From Bombella mellum (GTDB lineage Bacteria > Pseudomonadota > Alphaproteobacteria > Acetobacterales > Acetobacteraceae), in contig NZ_PDLY01000001.1 in assembly GCF_014048465.1 (NCBI RefSeq), forward strand, positions 62,001 to 126,000: a stretch of DNA of 64,000 bases. The letters run 5' to 3'. Shown here piece after piece: positions 49,956 to 59,593 of this stretch (position 1 is its first letter; each line of letters opens with the position of its first letter). The translations under genes and the position numbers were made by a program. The notes below the pieces were generated by a model. The model did not search any database. It was not told the origin of the DNA and saw nothing but the letters and a program-made list of their open reading frames with translations.

Positions 49956-51250
49956 AGGCTGGCCCTGTTCATTTTTTCCTGGGGTTCCTCGCTTGTCTCG
50001 GCCCGGATGCGTCCTTCATCTTCCATGACGAGATGGACATGGGTCCGCCCCTGCTGGCGTGCCGTGATGAGACTGTCGCTGATCATGTCCTCGATGGAGC
50101 GGAGAATGTCACGGGCACTGGCCATGCTGCCCAGTTTCTGCTGCCGCTGGAGTATCTCGAACAGGAGGGCCGGGTCGATGCCGCCTGCCTCGACATTCAG
50201 CCCGTACCCACGGATCATGTGCTCGATTTCCAGGGCGGCCACACGGGCGAGGTCCAGACCACGCAGGGCACGGAAGATGAAGATGCGGTCCAGACGGTTC
50301 AGGACCTCCGGAGCGAAACCGGCACGGCGGAGTGCCTCTGTCGATTCGGCCCGCATCTTCTCAGGTTCGTCGGAGAGACGGTCCGCAATGGCATTCAGTT
50401 CGTCCGTTGCGATGTTGGAGGTCAGCACGAAGATGGCCCGTGTGGTGGGGACCAGCTCATTGGTGGAGGCCTCCGTCACATGGCCGTCATTCCACGCTGT
50501 GAGGAACTTCTTGAAGACGTCGGGATGGGCCTTCTCGATCTCGTCCAGAAGGACCACGGCATCAGGATGTTCCTTCAGTCCACCTGTCAGACGGCCGAAC
50601 GTGTCGGACCCGACATACCCCTTCGGCGAGCCGAAGAGCTGCGTGGCGGCATGGGGGCTGGACATCTGCGTCATGTCAAAATGCAGGAGGGGGCGTTCGG
50701 TCTGGCTGGCGATCTGCTTGGCCAGATAGGTTTTCCCCGTTCCGGGTGGACCGGCCAGCAGGAACACCCCGACCGGGCGGTTGCGTGTCTGGAGGGCCAG
50801 ACGGCGGCGCAGCTGCTGGGCGATGTCCTCGCAGACCTGATCCTGCCCGATGACCCGGGCACGCAGGGCGGCCGCCAGCTCCTCGGCATTGATGGTGCTT
50901 TCACGCTGCTGGCGGGCGAGCATTTCTTCCAGTGCGGTGCGGTTTGTCAGGCGGCTGAGGACATCCATGAGAAGGCTCTTTCTGTGGCGCAGGCCCCGGC
51001 GGGCCAGACGGTCGGATGAGAGGCAGTAGAACATTCCGGCGAGCGAGAGGGCAAGACCGGTCGCTCCGGCCGGGAGATAGCCGGGCCGTGCCCAGTCCGC
51101 CGCCACACCCAGCCAGTGGAGCAGGGCGGCTGGTGAGAGATGGAGCATCAGGGCCAGCTGGACGGCGGCCAGGATCAGGAAGGCCGCCATCATCAGGGGC
51201 ATCATGCGGGACAGCCAGGGGATCAGGGATTTCATCATGGGCTTCTGCAA
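49952..51250 (-). CDS. Membrane-anchored ClpB-D2-like AAA+ ATPase
   Basis: 432 aa. Two N-terminal hydrophobic helices (about 16-37 and 58-78), a coiled-coil-like linker, then one AAA+ module: Walker A GPPGTGKT (167-174), pore loop GSPKGYVGSD (GYVG 211-214), Walker B LLDEIEKAHPDV (D236, E237), sensor FVLTSNIATD, Arg finger in LNRLDRIF (R319), then a C-terminal ClpB small domain. There is no ClpP-docking loop and no first AAA module. It is likely an unfoldase facing the cytoplasm at the inner membrane; substrate unknown. Confidence 0.82.
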   Translation of the reverse strand: MQKPMMKSLIPWLSRMMPLMMAAFLILAAVQLALMLHLSPAALLHWLGVAADWARPGYLPAGATGLALSLAGMFYCLSSDRLARRGLRHRKSLLMDVLSRLTNRTALEEMLARQQRESTINAEELAAALRARVIGQDQVCEDIAQQLRRRLALQTRNRPVGVFLLAGPPGTGKTYLAKQIASQTERPLLHFDMTQMSSPHAATQLFGSPKGYVGSDTFGRLTGGLKEHPDAVVLLDEIEKAHPDVFKKFLTAWNDGHVTEASTNELVPTTRAIFVLTSNIATDELNAIADRLSDEPEKMRAESTEALRRAGFAPEVLNRLDRIFIFRALRGLDLARVAALEIEHMIRGYGLNVEAGGIDPALLFEILQRQQKLGSMASARDILRSIEDMISDSLITARQQGRTHVHLVMEDEGRIRAETSEEPQEKMNRASL

Positions 51251-51322
51251 CTGCTCTGCCGGGAGGGTAACGCCCTGTTTTCACTGGTGGGCTGGTACGG
51301 GGTCAAGCTCTTTTCCTGACGG

Positions 51323-51925
51323 TTACTGGACGACGACCGGAACGCTGAAGGCGGGACTGGCCGTGGTGAGGGGAGGCAGGACCACGACGTTGTTGAACAT
51401 GTTCAGCGTTGCGATGGAGAGGGGGCCCCTTCCTGCCGGGCTGGTACGGGTGAACGTGACGGTACCCTCATGGACGATGGGAAGCAGGACGGCCTTCATT
51501 CTGGGGCCGAGGATGACCTGCTGGCTGAGGCCCCCGCCACTCACGGTCAGGATCTGCCCCGTACTGCCGGTCGCATCGGCCAGGGGCATGGCGGCGAGAC
51601 GGATGCGGTTGTCCTTGAGGGCGGCCAGCAGGGCCGGTTTCTGCTGTTCGGGAAAGGAACTGCGGGCGATGGCTCTGGCGGCCTCATCAGGCGGCAGCAT
51701 GGAAAGGGTCAGGGCACCTTCCAGAACGGGAACGGCCTGTGTGGATGGTTGGAGCTGCGGCTCGGGATGGGAAGCCGTCCGGGGCGGGGATGATGGCTGG
51801 CCGTGGACGGCCAGCAGGGCACCGCCCAGCCCGACGGCTGCCGCCATCAGGGCCATGGGCCGCCAGAGTGTCTGCTTCTGGGGTTCCGGTGTGGGTGAGG
51901 GCTGTTCCATGACGGTATCTCGCAT
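51323..51925 (-). CDS. Membrane-anchored protein of unknown function, first gene of the AAA+ operon
   Basis: 200 aa from the ATG at 51925 (ATG at 51928 is also possible), preceded by GGGAAAAA. Polar Pro-rich start (MEQPSPTPEPQKQ), one hydrophobic helix (RPMALMAAAVGLGGALLAVHG), a Pro/Ser linker, then a beta-rich domain (EGALTLSMLPPDEAARAIARSS, GQILTVSGGGLSQQVILG). Likely N-in with the domain in the periplasm. No family recognised. 72 bases before the AAA+ gene on the same strand. Confidence 0.65.
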   Translation of the reverse strand: MRDTVMEQPSPTPEPQKQTLWRPMALMAAAVGLGGALLAVHGQPSSPPRTASHPEPQLQPSTQAVPVLEGALTLSMLPPDEAARAIARSSFPEQQKPALLAALKDNRIRLAAMPLADATGSTGQILTVSGGGLSQQVILGPRMKAVLLPIVHEGTVTFTRTSPAGRGPLSIATLNMFNNVVVLPPLTTASPAFSVPVVVQ

Positions 51926-52003
51926 CATTTTTTTCCCGAGAACAAGGGTGGAATGGAAATGGGTGCTTTCCGGAGCGGTGCTGTCCGGATGGATGCTAAG
52001 TGC

Positions 52004-52032
52004 TTGCATTGGGGACGGCTCTGTCGTATCAG
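52004..52032 (+). promoter_or_regulatory. Promoter of the rimP-nusA-infB operon
   Basis: TTGCAT (52004-52009), exactly 17 bases, TATCAG (52027-52032). Four of six matches in each element. Transcription would start near 52040. Confidence 0.55.
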
Positions 52033-52063
52033 GGGAACGTTTTCACTTTCCGCTCTTTTGGGG

Positions 52064-52089
52064 GGTGGCCCTGACGGGCCGCCTTTTTT
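52064..52089 (+). terminator. Terminator or attenuator in the rimP leader
   Basis: Stem GGTGGCCC / GGGCCGCC (8 bp with one G-T pair), four-base loop TGAC, followed at once by TTTTTTGTTTT. It lies about 25 bases after the promoter start point and four bases before the rimP start codon, with divergent genes on both sides, so it can only act on the rimP transcript. Confidence 0.7.
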
Positions 52090-52092
52090 GTT

Positions 52093-52746
52093 TTGGATCA
52101 TTTCTCCACATCGCCGGACTCGTCCGTTCCCCTTCATGATGAGGGCAGCCCTCACGGGATTCGCCGTCTGAGTGGGCTTGAGGCACGCATTGCGGACAGG
52201 ATCGCCCCGACTCTGGCCGACATGGGCTACGAGCTGGTCCGTCTCTCCGTTCTCGGGCATGAGACGCCGACCGTGCAGGTCATGGCGGACAGGGCGGACG
52301 GCTCGCTCATCAGTGTCGAGGACTGCGAGCAGATCAGCCACGCCGTGGGGGCCGTGCTGGATGTGGATGATCCGATACCGGGTGCCTGGATGCTGGAAGT
52401 CTCCTCGGCCGGGATTGACCGTCCGCTGACCCGTGCGAAGGACTGGGAGCGTTTTGCCGGACATCTGGCCAAGGTGGAGCTGGATATTCCCTTGGACGGG
52501 CGCAAGCGTTTTTCCGGGATTGTCCTCGGCGAGCGTGACGGGCTTGGCCTGCTCCGTCTGGATGACGGGCAGGAAGTGGCCCTGCCGCTGGATGACATGC
52601 GCAAGGCCCGGCTGGTCCTGACGGATGAGCTGATTGAGGCGAGTGCCGCACTGGCCGGTGTGGCGCAGGAAGAAGAGGCTGAGGCTGGGGGAGACTCCCG
52701 TCGTGCGCCGAAGCTGAAACCCAAAAAGCCGGGGAAGAAGAACTGA
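52093..52746 (+). CDS. rimP: Ribosome maturation factor RimP
   Basis: 217 aa from a TTG at 52093, the only usual start codon in frame before the conserved part; no Shine-Dalgarno is present because the terminator T run occupies that place. Conserved RimP core: [66 protein letters not shown], and [20 protein letters not shown]. Assists 30S assembly. The basic tail [12 protein letters not shown] is longer than in E. coli. Confidence 0.92.
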   Translation: MDHFSTSPDSSVPLHDEGSPHGIRRLSGLEARIADRIAPTLADMGYELVRLSVLGHETPTVQVMADRADGSLISVEDCEQISHAVGAVLDVDDPIPGAWMLEVSSAGIDRPLTRAKDWERFAGHLAKVELDIPLDGRKRFSGIVLGERDGLGLLRLDDGQEVALPLDDMRKARLVLTDELIEASAALAGVAQEEEAEAGGDSRRAPKLKPKKPGKKN

Positions 52747-52780
52747 TGACCCGTCTTATGCTGGTTGGAGGTCCGATCTG

Positions 52781-54322
52781 ATGGACACATCTGTTACCCG
52801 TCCCGAGCTGCTTCTGGTTGCTGATGCGGTCTCAAGGGAAAAGAACATTGATCGTGAGCAGGTGCTCGAAGCGATGGAGCAGGCCATCCAGAAGGCTGGC
52901 CGGGCGAAATATGGGCACGAGAAGGACATCCGTGCCACGATCGACCGCAAGACGGGCGAGGTCCGCCTGAGCCGGTGGACCGAGGCCGTTGAGGTGGTGG
53001 AAAACGAGGATGCCCAGATTCCGTTGAAGATCGCCCGGAAGTTCAGGCCGGAGATCCAAGAGGGCGAGTTCATCGTCGACCCCCTGCCGCCGATCGATTT
53101 CGGCCGCATCGCCGCACAGACGGCCAAGCAGGTGATCGTCCAGCGCGTGCGTGAGTATGAGCGCAAGCGTCAGTATGACGAGTTCAAGGACCGTGTGGGC
53201 GAGATCATCAACGGGACGATCAAGCAGACGGAGTATGGCAACCTCATGGTGGAGCTGGGTGGCCACGCCGAGGGGCTGCTGCGTCGTGATGAGATGATCC
53301 CTCGTGAGGAGTTCCGCAACTCCGACCGTGTCCGTGCGTACATCTATGACGTGCGTGACGAACCCCGTGGCCCGCAGATCTTCCTGTCCCGTACCCATCC
53401 CGGCTTCCTGGCCAAGCTGTTCGCCCAGGAGGTTCCCGAGATTTACGATGGCATCATCGAGATCAAGGCCGTGGCCCGTGATCCGGGGTCCCGTGCCAAG
53501 ATGGCCGTCGAGTCCCGTGATGCGTCCATCGATCCGGTCGGTGCCTGTGTCGGTATGCGTGGTTCCCGTGTGCAGGCCGTCGTGGCCGAGCTTCAGGGCG
53601 AAAAGATCGACATCATTCCCTGGAGCGCACAGGCTGCCACCTTTGTGGTGAATGCCTTGGCTCCGGCCGAGGTCACCAAGGTGGTGATGGATGAGGATGC
53701 GGGCCGTGTCGAGGTCGTGGTGCCGGATGAGCAGCTGTCCCTGGCCATTGGTCGTCGTGGGCAGAATGTCCGCCTTGCCAGCCAGCTGACCCGCTGGGAC
53801 ATTGACATCCTGACCGAGGCTGAAGAGTCCGAACGTCGTCAGGAAGAGTTCCGTAAGCGGACGAGCCAGTTCGTCAACGAGCTTGATGTGGATGACGTGA
53901 TCGCCGGCCTGCTGGTGACCGAGGGTTATCACACCATCGAGGACCTGGCCTATGCCGATCCGGCAGAGCTGCATGACATCGAGGGATTCGATGAAAGTGT
54001 GGCCGAGGAGCTGATGGCCCGTGCCAACGACTATCTGGCCGGTCGTGAGCGTGCCCTGGATGAACGCCGCCGTGAGCTGGGTGTCAGTGACGATCTGGTC
54101 ACGCTGGGAGCCTTCTCCCTTCAGGTTCTGGTGGAGCTGGGCGAGAAGGGCATCAAGACGCTTGATGACCTTGCCGACCTTGCTGCGGATGAGCTGATCG
54201 AGCTTCTGGGTGGTGACGAGCCGCTGGAGGAAGCCGAGGCCAACGAGATCATCATGGCGGCCCGTGCTCACTGGTTTGAGGGTGAGGAAGATGCTGGTGA
54301 GGGAGACTCGGGCCACGACTGA
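52781..54322 (+). CDS. nusA: Transcription termination/antitermination factor NusA
   Basis: 513 aa. N-terminal polymerase-binding domain ([30 protein letters not shown]), S1 domain ([23 protein letters not shown]), two KH domains ([18 protein letters not shown] and [21 protein letters not shown]), and two acidic helix-hairpin-helix repeats at the C-terminus ([20 protein letters not shown] and [21 protein letters not shown]). Complete. Overlaps the next gene by 32 bases. Confidence 0.96.
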   Translation: MDTSVTRPELLLVADAVSREKNIDREQVLEAMEQAIQKAGRAKYGHEKDIRATIDRKTGEVRLSRWTEAVEVVENEDAQIPLKIARKFRPEIQEGEFIVDPLPPIDFGRIAAQTAKQVIVQRVREYERKRQYDEFKDRVGEIINGTIKQTEYGNLMVELGGHAEGLLRRDEMIPREEFRNSDRVRAYIYDVRDEPRGPQIFLSRTHPGFLAKLFAQEVPEIYDGIIEIKAVARDPGSRAKMAVESRDASIDPVGACVGMRGSRVQAVVAELQGEKIDIIPWSAQAATFVVNALAPAEVTKVVMDEDAGRVEVVVPDEQLSLAIGRRGQNVRLASQLTRWDIDILTEAEESERRQEEFRKRTSQFVNELDVDDVIAGLLVTEGYHTIEDLAYADPAELHDIEGFDESVAEELMARANDYLAGRERALDERRRELGVSDDLVTLGAFSLQVLVELGEKGIKTLDDLADLAADELIELLGGDEPLEEAEANEIIMAARAHWFEGEEDAGEGDSGHD

Positions 54323-54962
54323 GGAAGTTATCCCCGATACGGATGAGGGCCCGCCGGGGCGGGGGCGTCGTGCTTCTTCCCGGCGGCGTTGTCTGGTGAG
54401 CCGGGAACATGGTGAGCCGGGGCATATGCTTCGGTTCGTCGTGGGGCCGGATGGCCGGGTTGTGGCGGATCTGTCCGCCCGTCTGCCCGGTCGAGGGATG
54501 TGGCTGCTGGCGGACAGGGCCGTGCTGGAAGAGAAACAGCTTGCCCGGGTTTTTTCCCGTGCCGCCCGACAGAAGGTGGAACTGCCCGAGGGACTTCTGG
54601 AGTCTGTCAGGGATGGTTTGGCAAAGCGTCTTCTGGATGGTATCAGTCTGGGCCGACGCGCTGGCGAGGCGGTCTGTGGGTTTCAGAAGTGTCGGGAACG
54701 GATCGTTGCTGGTAGAGTCGGGGTTGTCATTTGTGCAGCAGGTGCGAGTCAGGATGAGGTGGCCCGTCTGCTGTCGGGCCAGCGGGACTTGCCGGTGGTC
54801 TGGGTGCCGGAGCACGTTCTGGCAGCGTCTTTCGGGCGGGAACGGGCGGTTTACGCCGTGATGGCCCCCGGTGCGCTGGCGGAGCGTCTGAAGGCAGAAT
54901 ATAAGAGATTTACGGGAGTGACCGCAGGTGTGCTCCCCGGCCCTGATACGGTAGGGCAGTAA
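54291..54962 (+). CDS. YlxR-like (DUF448) RNA-binding protein with L7Ae-like C-terminal part
   Basis: 223 aa from the ATG at 54291, preceded by GAGGAAG; the longer open frame upstream lies inside nusA. YlxR part: [20 protein letters not shown] and [20 protein letters not shown]-terminal part ([42 protein letters not shown]) resembles L7Ae/YlxQ folds. Alphaproteobacteria often carry this fused form between nusA and infB. Presumed to act on RNA or ribosomes. Confidence 0.88.
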   Translation: MLVRETRATTEEVIPDTDEGPPGRGRRASSRRRCLVSREHGEPGHMLRFVVGPDGRVVADLSARLPGRGMWLLADRAVLEEKQLARVFSRAARQKVELPEGLLESVRDGLAKRLLDGISLGRRAGEAVCGFQKCRERIVAGRVGVVICAAGASQDEVARLLSGQRDLPVVWVPEHVLAASFGRERAVYAVMAPGALAERLKAEYKRFTGVTAGVLPGPDTVGQ

Positions 54963-54978
54963 GGAACAGGCAGAAATT

Positions 54979-57711
54979 ATGAGCGACGGCAACGAGCGCA
55001 ACCAGAACGGAACTCCAAAGGGGACAGCCCCGAAAGAAGGGCAGAGCAAAAGCTCCGGTCGCCTCTCCCTGCGTCCGGCAGGACGCAAGGATGTGGGGCG
55101 GACTGTGGAGGCTGGCTCTGTGAGGCAGAGCTTCAGCCACGGGCGTTCCAAGGAAGTCCGTGTCGAGGTGCGCAAGCCCAAGAGAAGCGGTGCGACAGGT
55201 GGCCGGGGTGGCCGTGCCGCAACGGGCGTGCGGGGCCTGACAGCCTCCGAGCAGGAAAAACGCCAGCGGGTTCTGGTCGAGGCCGCCGCTGCCGCTGCCC
55301 GTGCGGAAGAGGAAGCCCGGCAGGAGGCCGAGAAGATCCGCATCCGCTCCGCTGCGGAGGAAGAGGCCCGCAAGAAGGCCGAGGCTGAAAGCCGTGCCCA
55401 GGAGGAGGCCGAAGCCCGGACCCGTGCCGAAGAGGAAGAGGCCCGGAAGAAGACCGAAGCTGCCGCCCGTCGCAAGGAAACGGAGAAGCCGGTTCCGCCG
55501 CCTCTGACAGGTTCCACTGCCGGTGGCGTGCAGCTGGCCGAACCGACCAAGCGTCTGCGCCCTCTGGCCGAGCGTGCCATCATGCCGAGCCGTCCCCTGA
55601 ACACGGCGGCTTCGTCCCGTGCGGCTTCCGCCCGTCCGTCCTCTTCCTCTGCGGGAGAGACACTGCATCTGCGTGGCCGTGCCGGTGCCGCAGCGGCGGC
55701 TGATGATGACGGTGTGGCATCACCCCGTCGCAGTGGCGGCGGGGGGGGGGGCCGTCGTTCTTCCACGCAGTCCCGTCGTCCGTCTTCCCGTCGTGCGGCT
55801 GGTGGGCAGGACCGTCGCTCCGGTCGTATCGACGTCCGTGCCGCCATCGAAGGTGATGATGGCAAGACCCGGTCTCTGGCGTCCGTCCGTCGGCAGCGTG
55901 ACCGTGAGCGTCGTCAGGCCGAGCTGGAGCGTCTTCGTTCCGATCAGGTCCGTGTCGTGCGTGACGTGACCGTGCCGGAAACCATCACGGTGGGTGAGCT
56001 GGCCAACCGTATGGCCGCCCGTCAGGGTGAGGTCATCAAGATGCTGATGAAGATGGGTGTCATGGCGACGGCAGCCCAGAGCATCGACGGTGATACGGCC
56101 GAGCTGGTCGTGAGCGAATTCGGTCATCGCATCAAGCGTGTGGCGGACAACGACGTCGAGCTGGGCATCGAGGGGATCGAGGACAAGCCGGAGGACATGC
56201 AGCCCCGTCCGCCGGTGGTGACTGTCATGGGGCATGTCGACCACGGCAAGACCTCCCTGCTGGATGCGCTGCGGACGACGGATGTCGCCCACGGCGAGGC
56301 GGGTGGTATCACCCAGCATATCGGTGCTTATCAGGTGACGCTGGCCTCAGGTCAGAAAGTGACCTTCATCGACACGCCGGGTCATGAGGCGTTCACCTCC
56401 ATGCGTGCCCGTGGTGCGTCCGTCACGGACATCGTGGTGCTGGTCGTGGCGGCTGATGATGGCGTCATGCCGCAGACGGTCGAGGCCATCAAACATGCCA
56501 ATGCGGCCAATGCGCCGATCATCGTGGCCATCAACAAGATGGACAAGCCGGGTGCCAACCCTGACCGTGTCCGCAACGAGCTGCTGAACCATGAGATCGT
56601 CGTGGAAAGCATGGGTGGCGACACGCAGGAGGTGGAGGTTTCCGCCCTCAAGCGTGATGGACTGGACCGTGTTCTGGAAGCCATCCTGCTCCAGGCCGAA
56701 ATCCTTGACCTGAAGGCCAATCCGGACCGGATTGCCGAGGGTGCCGTCATCGAGAGCCGTCTGGACCGTGGCCGTGGTTCCGTGGCGACCGTGCTGGTCC
56801 AGAAGGGAACGCTCAACCGGACGGACATCGTCGTGGCCGGTGCCCACTGGGGCCGTGTCCGTGCCCTGCTGGATGATCACGGCAAGCAGATCAAGAAGGC
56901 CGGTCCTTCCGTTCCCGTGGAAATTCTGGGCATGAGTGGCGTGCCGGATGCTGGTGCTCCGTTCGTGGTGGTCGACAGCGAGAACCGTGCCCGTGAGATC
57001 AGTGAGTTCCGTCAGCGCAAGGCCCATGAGAAGGCCACGGCCATGCAGGTTGCTGCCCGTGGTACCCTAGACCAGATGCTGGCCCGGATTCAGGCTGGTG
57101 AGCAGAAGGAAGTGGCCCTGATCGTCAAGGCTGACGTGCAGGGATCGGCCGAGGCCATCCAGGCCACGGTGGAGAAGCTGTCTCATGAGGAGGTGGCTGT
57201 CCGTGTTCTCAATGCCAATGTCGGTCAGATCACCGAGAGTGACGTGCAGCTGGCCAAGGCTTCCAATGCCGTGATCGTCGCCTTCAACGTGCGTGCCACC
57301 GTGCAGGCCCGTGAGCTGGCACAGCGTGACGGTGTGGACATCCGTTACTACTCCATCATCTATCAGGTCTCTGATGATGTGGAGAAGCTGGTCCGGGGTC
57401 GCATTGCGCCGAAACATCGTGAGAAGTTCCTCGGTTATGCGGAGATCCGTCAGGTCTTCAACATCACCAAGGTTGGCAAGGTGGCCGGCTGCTATGTCAC
57501 CGAGGGTATCGTCAAGCGTGGCTGTGGCGTACGCCTGCTGCGTGACAACGTCGTCATTCATGAGGGCGAGCTCAGCCAGCTGAAACGCTTCAAGGATGAT
57601 GTCCGTGAAGTGGCTCACAACTATGAGTGCGGTCTGTCCTTTGCCGGTTACAATGACCTGCGGGAAGGCGATGTTGTTGAATGTTATGAGATGGAAGAGA
57701 TCCCGGCTTGA
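54979..57711 (+). CDS. infB: Translation initiation factor IF-2
   Basis: 910 aa. A long charged N-terminal part (Ala/Glu/Arg repeats of the [11 protein letters not shown] type and Ser/Arg-rich runs) precedes the G domain: [17 protein letters not shown] (G1), [10 protein letters not shown] (G2), DTPGHEAF (G3), NKMDKPGA (G4). C-terminal domains II-IV are complete, ending [12 protein letters not shown]. Brings fMet-tRNA to the ribosome. The N-terminal part contains an 11-base G run at 55741-55751 encoding Gly residues. Confidence 0.96.
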   Translation: MSDGNERNQNGTPKGTAPKEGQSKSSGRLSLRPAGRKDVGRTVEAGSVRQSFSHGRSKEVRVEVRKPKRSGATGGRGGRAATGVRGLTASEQEKRQRVLVEAAAAAARAEEEARQEAEKIRIRSAAEEEARKKAEAESRAQEEAEARTRAEEEEARKKTEAAARRKETEKPVPPPLTGSTAGGVQLAEPTKRLRPLAERAIMPSRPLNTAASSRAASARPSSSSAGETLHLRGRAGAAAAADDDGVASPRRSGGGGGGRRSSTQSRRPSSRRAAGGQDRRSGRIDVRAAIEGDDGKTRSLASVRRQRDRERRQAELERLRSDQVRVVRDVTVPETITVGELANRMAARQGEVIKMLMKMGVMATAAQSIDGDTAELVVSEFGHRIKRVADNDVELGIEGIEDKPEDMQPRPPVVTVMGHVDHGKTSLLDALRTTDVAHGEAGGITQHIGAYQVTLASGQKVTFIDTPGHEAFTSMRARGASVTDIVVLVVAADDGVMPQTVEAIKHANAANAPIIVAINKMDKPGANPDRVRNELLNHEIVVESMGGDTQEVEVSALKRDGLDRVLEAILLQAEILDLKANPDRIAEGAVIESRLDRGRGSVATVLVQKGTLNRTDIVVAGAHWGRVRALLDDHGKQIKKAGPSVPVEILGMSGVPDAGAPFVVVDSENRAREISEFRQRKAHEKATAMQVAARGTLDQMLARIQAGEQKEVALIVKADVQGSAEAIQATVEKLSHEEVAVRVLNANVGQITESDVQLAKASNAVIVAFNVRATVQARELAQRDGVDIRYYSIIYQVSDDVEKLVRGRIAPKHREKFLGYAEIRQVFNITKVGKVAGCYVTEGIVKRGCGVRLLRDNVVIHEGELSQLKRFKDDVREVAHNYECGLSFAGYNDLREGDVVECYEMEEIPA
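55741..55751 (+). repeat. G11 homopolymer inside infB
   Basis: Eleven consecutive G in the coding strand, in the non-conserved N-terminal part of IF-2 (about residues 254-258, within [11 protein letters not shown]). Frame is open in this sequence. Confidence 0.95.
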
Positions 57712-58151
57712 AGAAACGGCCTTCCTTTGACCTTCTCGGACCGGCAGGCGAAAGCTCTGTCGGCCCGAGCACCCGTCAGCTTCGTGTGGCGGAAGAGATC
57801 CGCCATGTTCTGGCTGAAGTCTTTGCCAGAACGGAGTTCCGGGACCCTGAGCTTTATGGCGTGAGCGTCACGGTGACAGAGGTCCGTGTTTCTCCGGACC
57901 TGCGCCATGCCACGGTCTTCGTTGCCCGCCTCGGGCGTGATGACATCGAGGCCGTTCTCCCGGCCCTGAAACGTGTGGCGTCGTTCCTGCGGCGGAAACT
58001 GTCCTCTGCCCTGAGGCTGCGGACCGTGCCGGAGCTGCACTTCCAGCCTGACACCTCTCTGGAACATGCGATGGAAGTGGAGAGCATCCTGCGCTCTCCG
58101 GAGGTCCAGCGTGACCTGCACCGTGATCCAGCTTCAGATGATGTGGACTGA
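57708..58151 (+). CDS. rbfA: Ribosome-binding factor A
   Basis: 147 aa from a TTG at 57708 that overlaps the infB stop (TTGA). RbfA KH-like fold: [44 protein letters not shown], and [25 protein letters not shown]. Needed for 30S maturation. Tight spacing shows coupling to infB. Confidence 0.92.
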   Translation: MKKRPSFDLLGPAGESSVGPSTRQLRVAEEIRHVLAEVFARTEFRDPELYGVSVTVTEVRVSPDLRHATVFVARLGRDDIEAVLPALKRVASFLRRKLSSALRLRTVPELHFQPDTSLEHAMEVESILRSPEVQRDLHRDPASDDVD

Positions 58152-58168
58152 GGCTGGATGATCGGCTG

Positions 58169-59143
58169 ATGGCACGTAAAAGAGGCAGGGACATACATGG
58201 CTGGCTGATCCTCGACAAGCCGCTCGGACCGAGTTCCACGATGATGGTCAACCGGCTTCTGAGGGCCTTCGATGGCCGCAAGGCCGGACATGGCGGCACG
58301 CTGGACCCGCTGGCCTCGGGGGTGTTGCCCATCGCTTTCGGCAAGGCCACGAGCACCATTCCCTACATCATGGATGCGACCAAACGGTACCGTTTCACCC
58401 TGTCCTTTGGGGAAAGCCGCACGACGGATGACCGGGAGGGAGAGGTGCTGGCGACGTCGGACAGGCGGCCTTCCGACGATGAGATCAGGGCCGTTCTTCC
58501 TGCCCTGTGTGGGGACGTGATGCAGGTGCCTCCCGTGTTTTCGGCCCTTCGGGTGGGAGGGCAGAGGTCCTACGACTTGGCCCGTGCCGGTCGGCCACCG
58601 GAGCTGCCACCCCGGCCTGCCCGAATCGATTCGGTCACTCTGATGGAGCGGCCCGATGCGGATACGGCCGTGTTTGAGGTGCAGTCCGGCAAGGGTGTCT
58701 ACATGAGGTCCCTTGCCCGGGATATTGCTCTGGCCTGTGGTACCGTGGGGCATATTTCCGTTCTGCGGCGGACAAAATGCGGGCCTTTTGACCTCTCCCA
58801 TGCCTGCACGGTCGGCCAGTTAGGGCTGGACAAACCGGAAGAAACTAGAGACAAGGCGTATGCCCTTCCGCTTCCCCTGCTGGATGCGGCGACTGCGCTG
58901 GTCGACATCCCGGCGTTGGCCGTCACACGAGCAGAAGGAAAGGCCCTGATCTGTGGGCAGGCTGTCATGCTGGCCCATCTTGAGGGGAGCGTACCTGACG
59001 GGGTGGAAGATGTTCCACTCTGGCGGATTACGGTCGGGGGGCATGTCATCGGGCTGTGCCGGGCTGCCGAAGGGCGGCTGCGGGCAGTCAGGATGTTGGA
59101 AAACCATTTGTTTTTTGGAGAACAAGATGTCGATTACAGCTGA
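58169..59143 (+). CDS. truB: tRNA pseudouridine-55 synthase
   Basis: 324 aa. [23 protein letters not shown], then the catalytic [22 protein letters not shown] with Asp, [19 protein letters not shown], and [17 protein letters not shown]. Modifies U55 in the T-loop. Its end overlaps rpsO by 17 bases, so part of its C-terminal codons carry the rpsO start. Confidence 0.94.
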   Translation: MARKRGRDIHGWLILDKPLGPSSTMMVNRLLRAFDGRKAGHGGTLDPLASGVLPIAFGKATSTIPYIMDATKRYRFTLSFGESRTTDDREGEVLATSDRRPSDDEIRAVLPALCGDVMQVPPVFSALRVGGQRSYDLARAGRPPELPPRPARIDSVTLMERPDADTAVFEVQSGKGVYMRSLARDIALACGTVGHISVLRRTKCGPFDLSHACTVGQLGLDKPEETRDKAYALPLPLLDAATALVDIPALAVTRAEGKALICGQAVMLAHLEGSVPDGVEDVPLWRITVGGHVIGLCRAAEGRLRAVRMLENHLFFGEQDVDYS

Positions 59144-59396
59144 ACGCCGCAGCCAGCTCATTGCCGAATATCGCCGTGCCGATGATGACACGGGGTCCCC
59201 GGAAGTGCAGGTCGCCCTGCTGACCGAGCGGATCGTGAACCTGACCGAGCACATGAAGACCCACAAGAAGGACTTCCATTCCCGTCGTGGTCTGCTGATG
59301 CTGGTCGGCCGTCGCCGTGCGCTTCTGGATTACCTGAAGCGCAAGAGCGAAGAGCGTTACCAGACGCTGATCGAACGTCTCGGCCTGCGTCGCTGA
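59127..59396 (+). CDS. rpsO: 30S ribosomal protein S15
   Basis: 89 aa. [69 protein letters not shown]: the classical S15 sequence and length. GGAG lies seven bases before the ATG, inside the truB reading frame. Binds 16S rRNA central domain. Confidence 0.97.
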   Translation: MSITAERRSQLIAEYRRADDDTGSPEVQVALLTERIVNLTEHMKTHKKDFHSRRGLLMLVGRRRALLDYLKRKSEERYQTLIERLGLRR

Positions 59397-59408
59397 GTTT
59401 CGACCACG

Positions 59409-59434
59409 ACCCGGGGGAGCAGGCTTCCCCGGGT
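59409..59434 (+). terminator. Hairpin after rpsO
   Basis: Ten-pair stem ACCCGGGGGA / TTCCCCGGGT with a six-base loop, followed by TCTGG; 13 bases after the rpsO stop. In other bacteria the rpsO-pnp spacer holds a terminator and an RNase III site. Confidence 0.5.
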
Positions 59435-59593
59435 TCTGGCCCGTGCTGTGTCGCCAGAAAACGCTTTCGTCGGCGTTTCAGGCCACATGGTGTCATGACG
59501 TGTCTGATGCGTCATCATCGCCATGCCGTCCGAAACGCTGTTTATAGTCTGGTGCTGGCTGGGCCTTGATTATTGCTTCCGGAGGAAGACAGA

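Noticed and set aside
52832-54316. Minus-strand open frame of about 494 codons
   Set aside because: Shadow of nusA; no motif or ribosome binding site.
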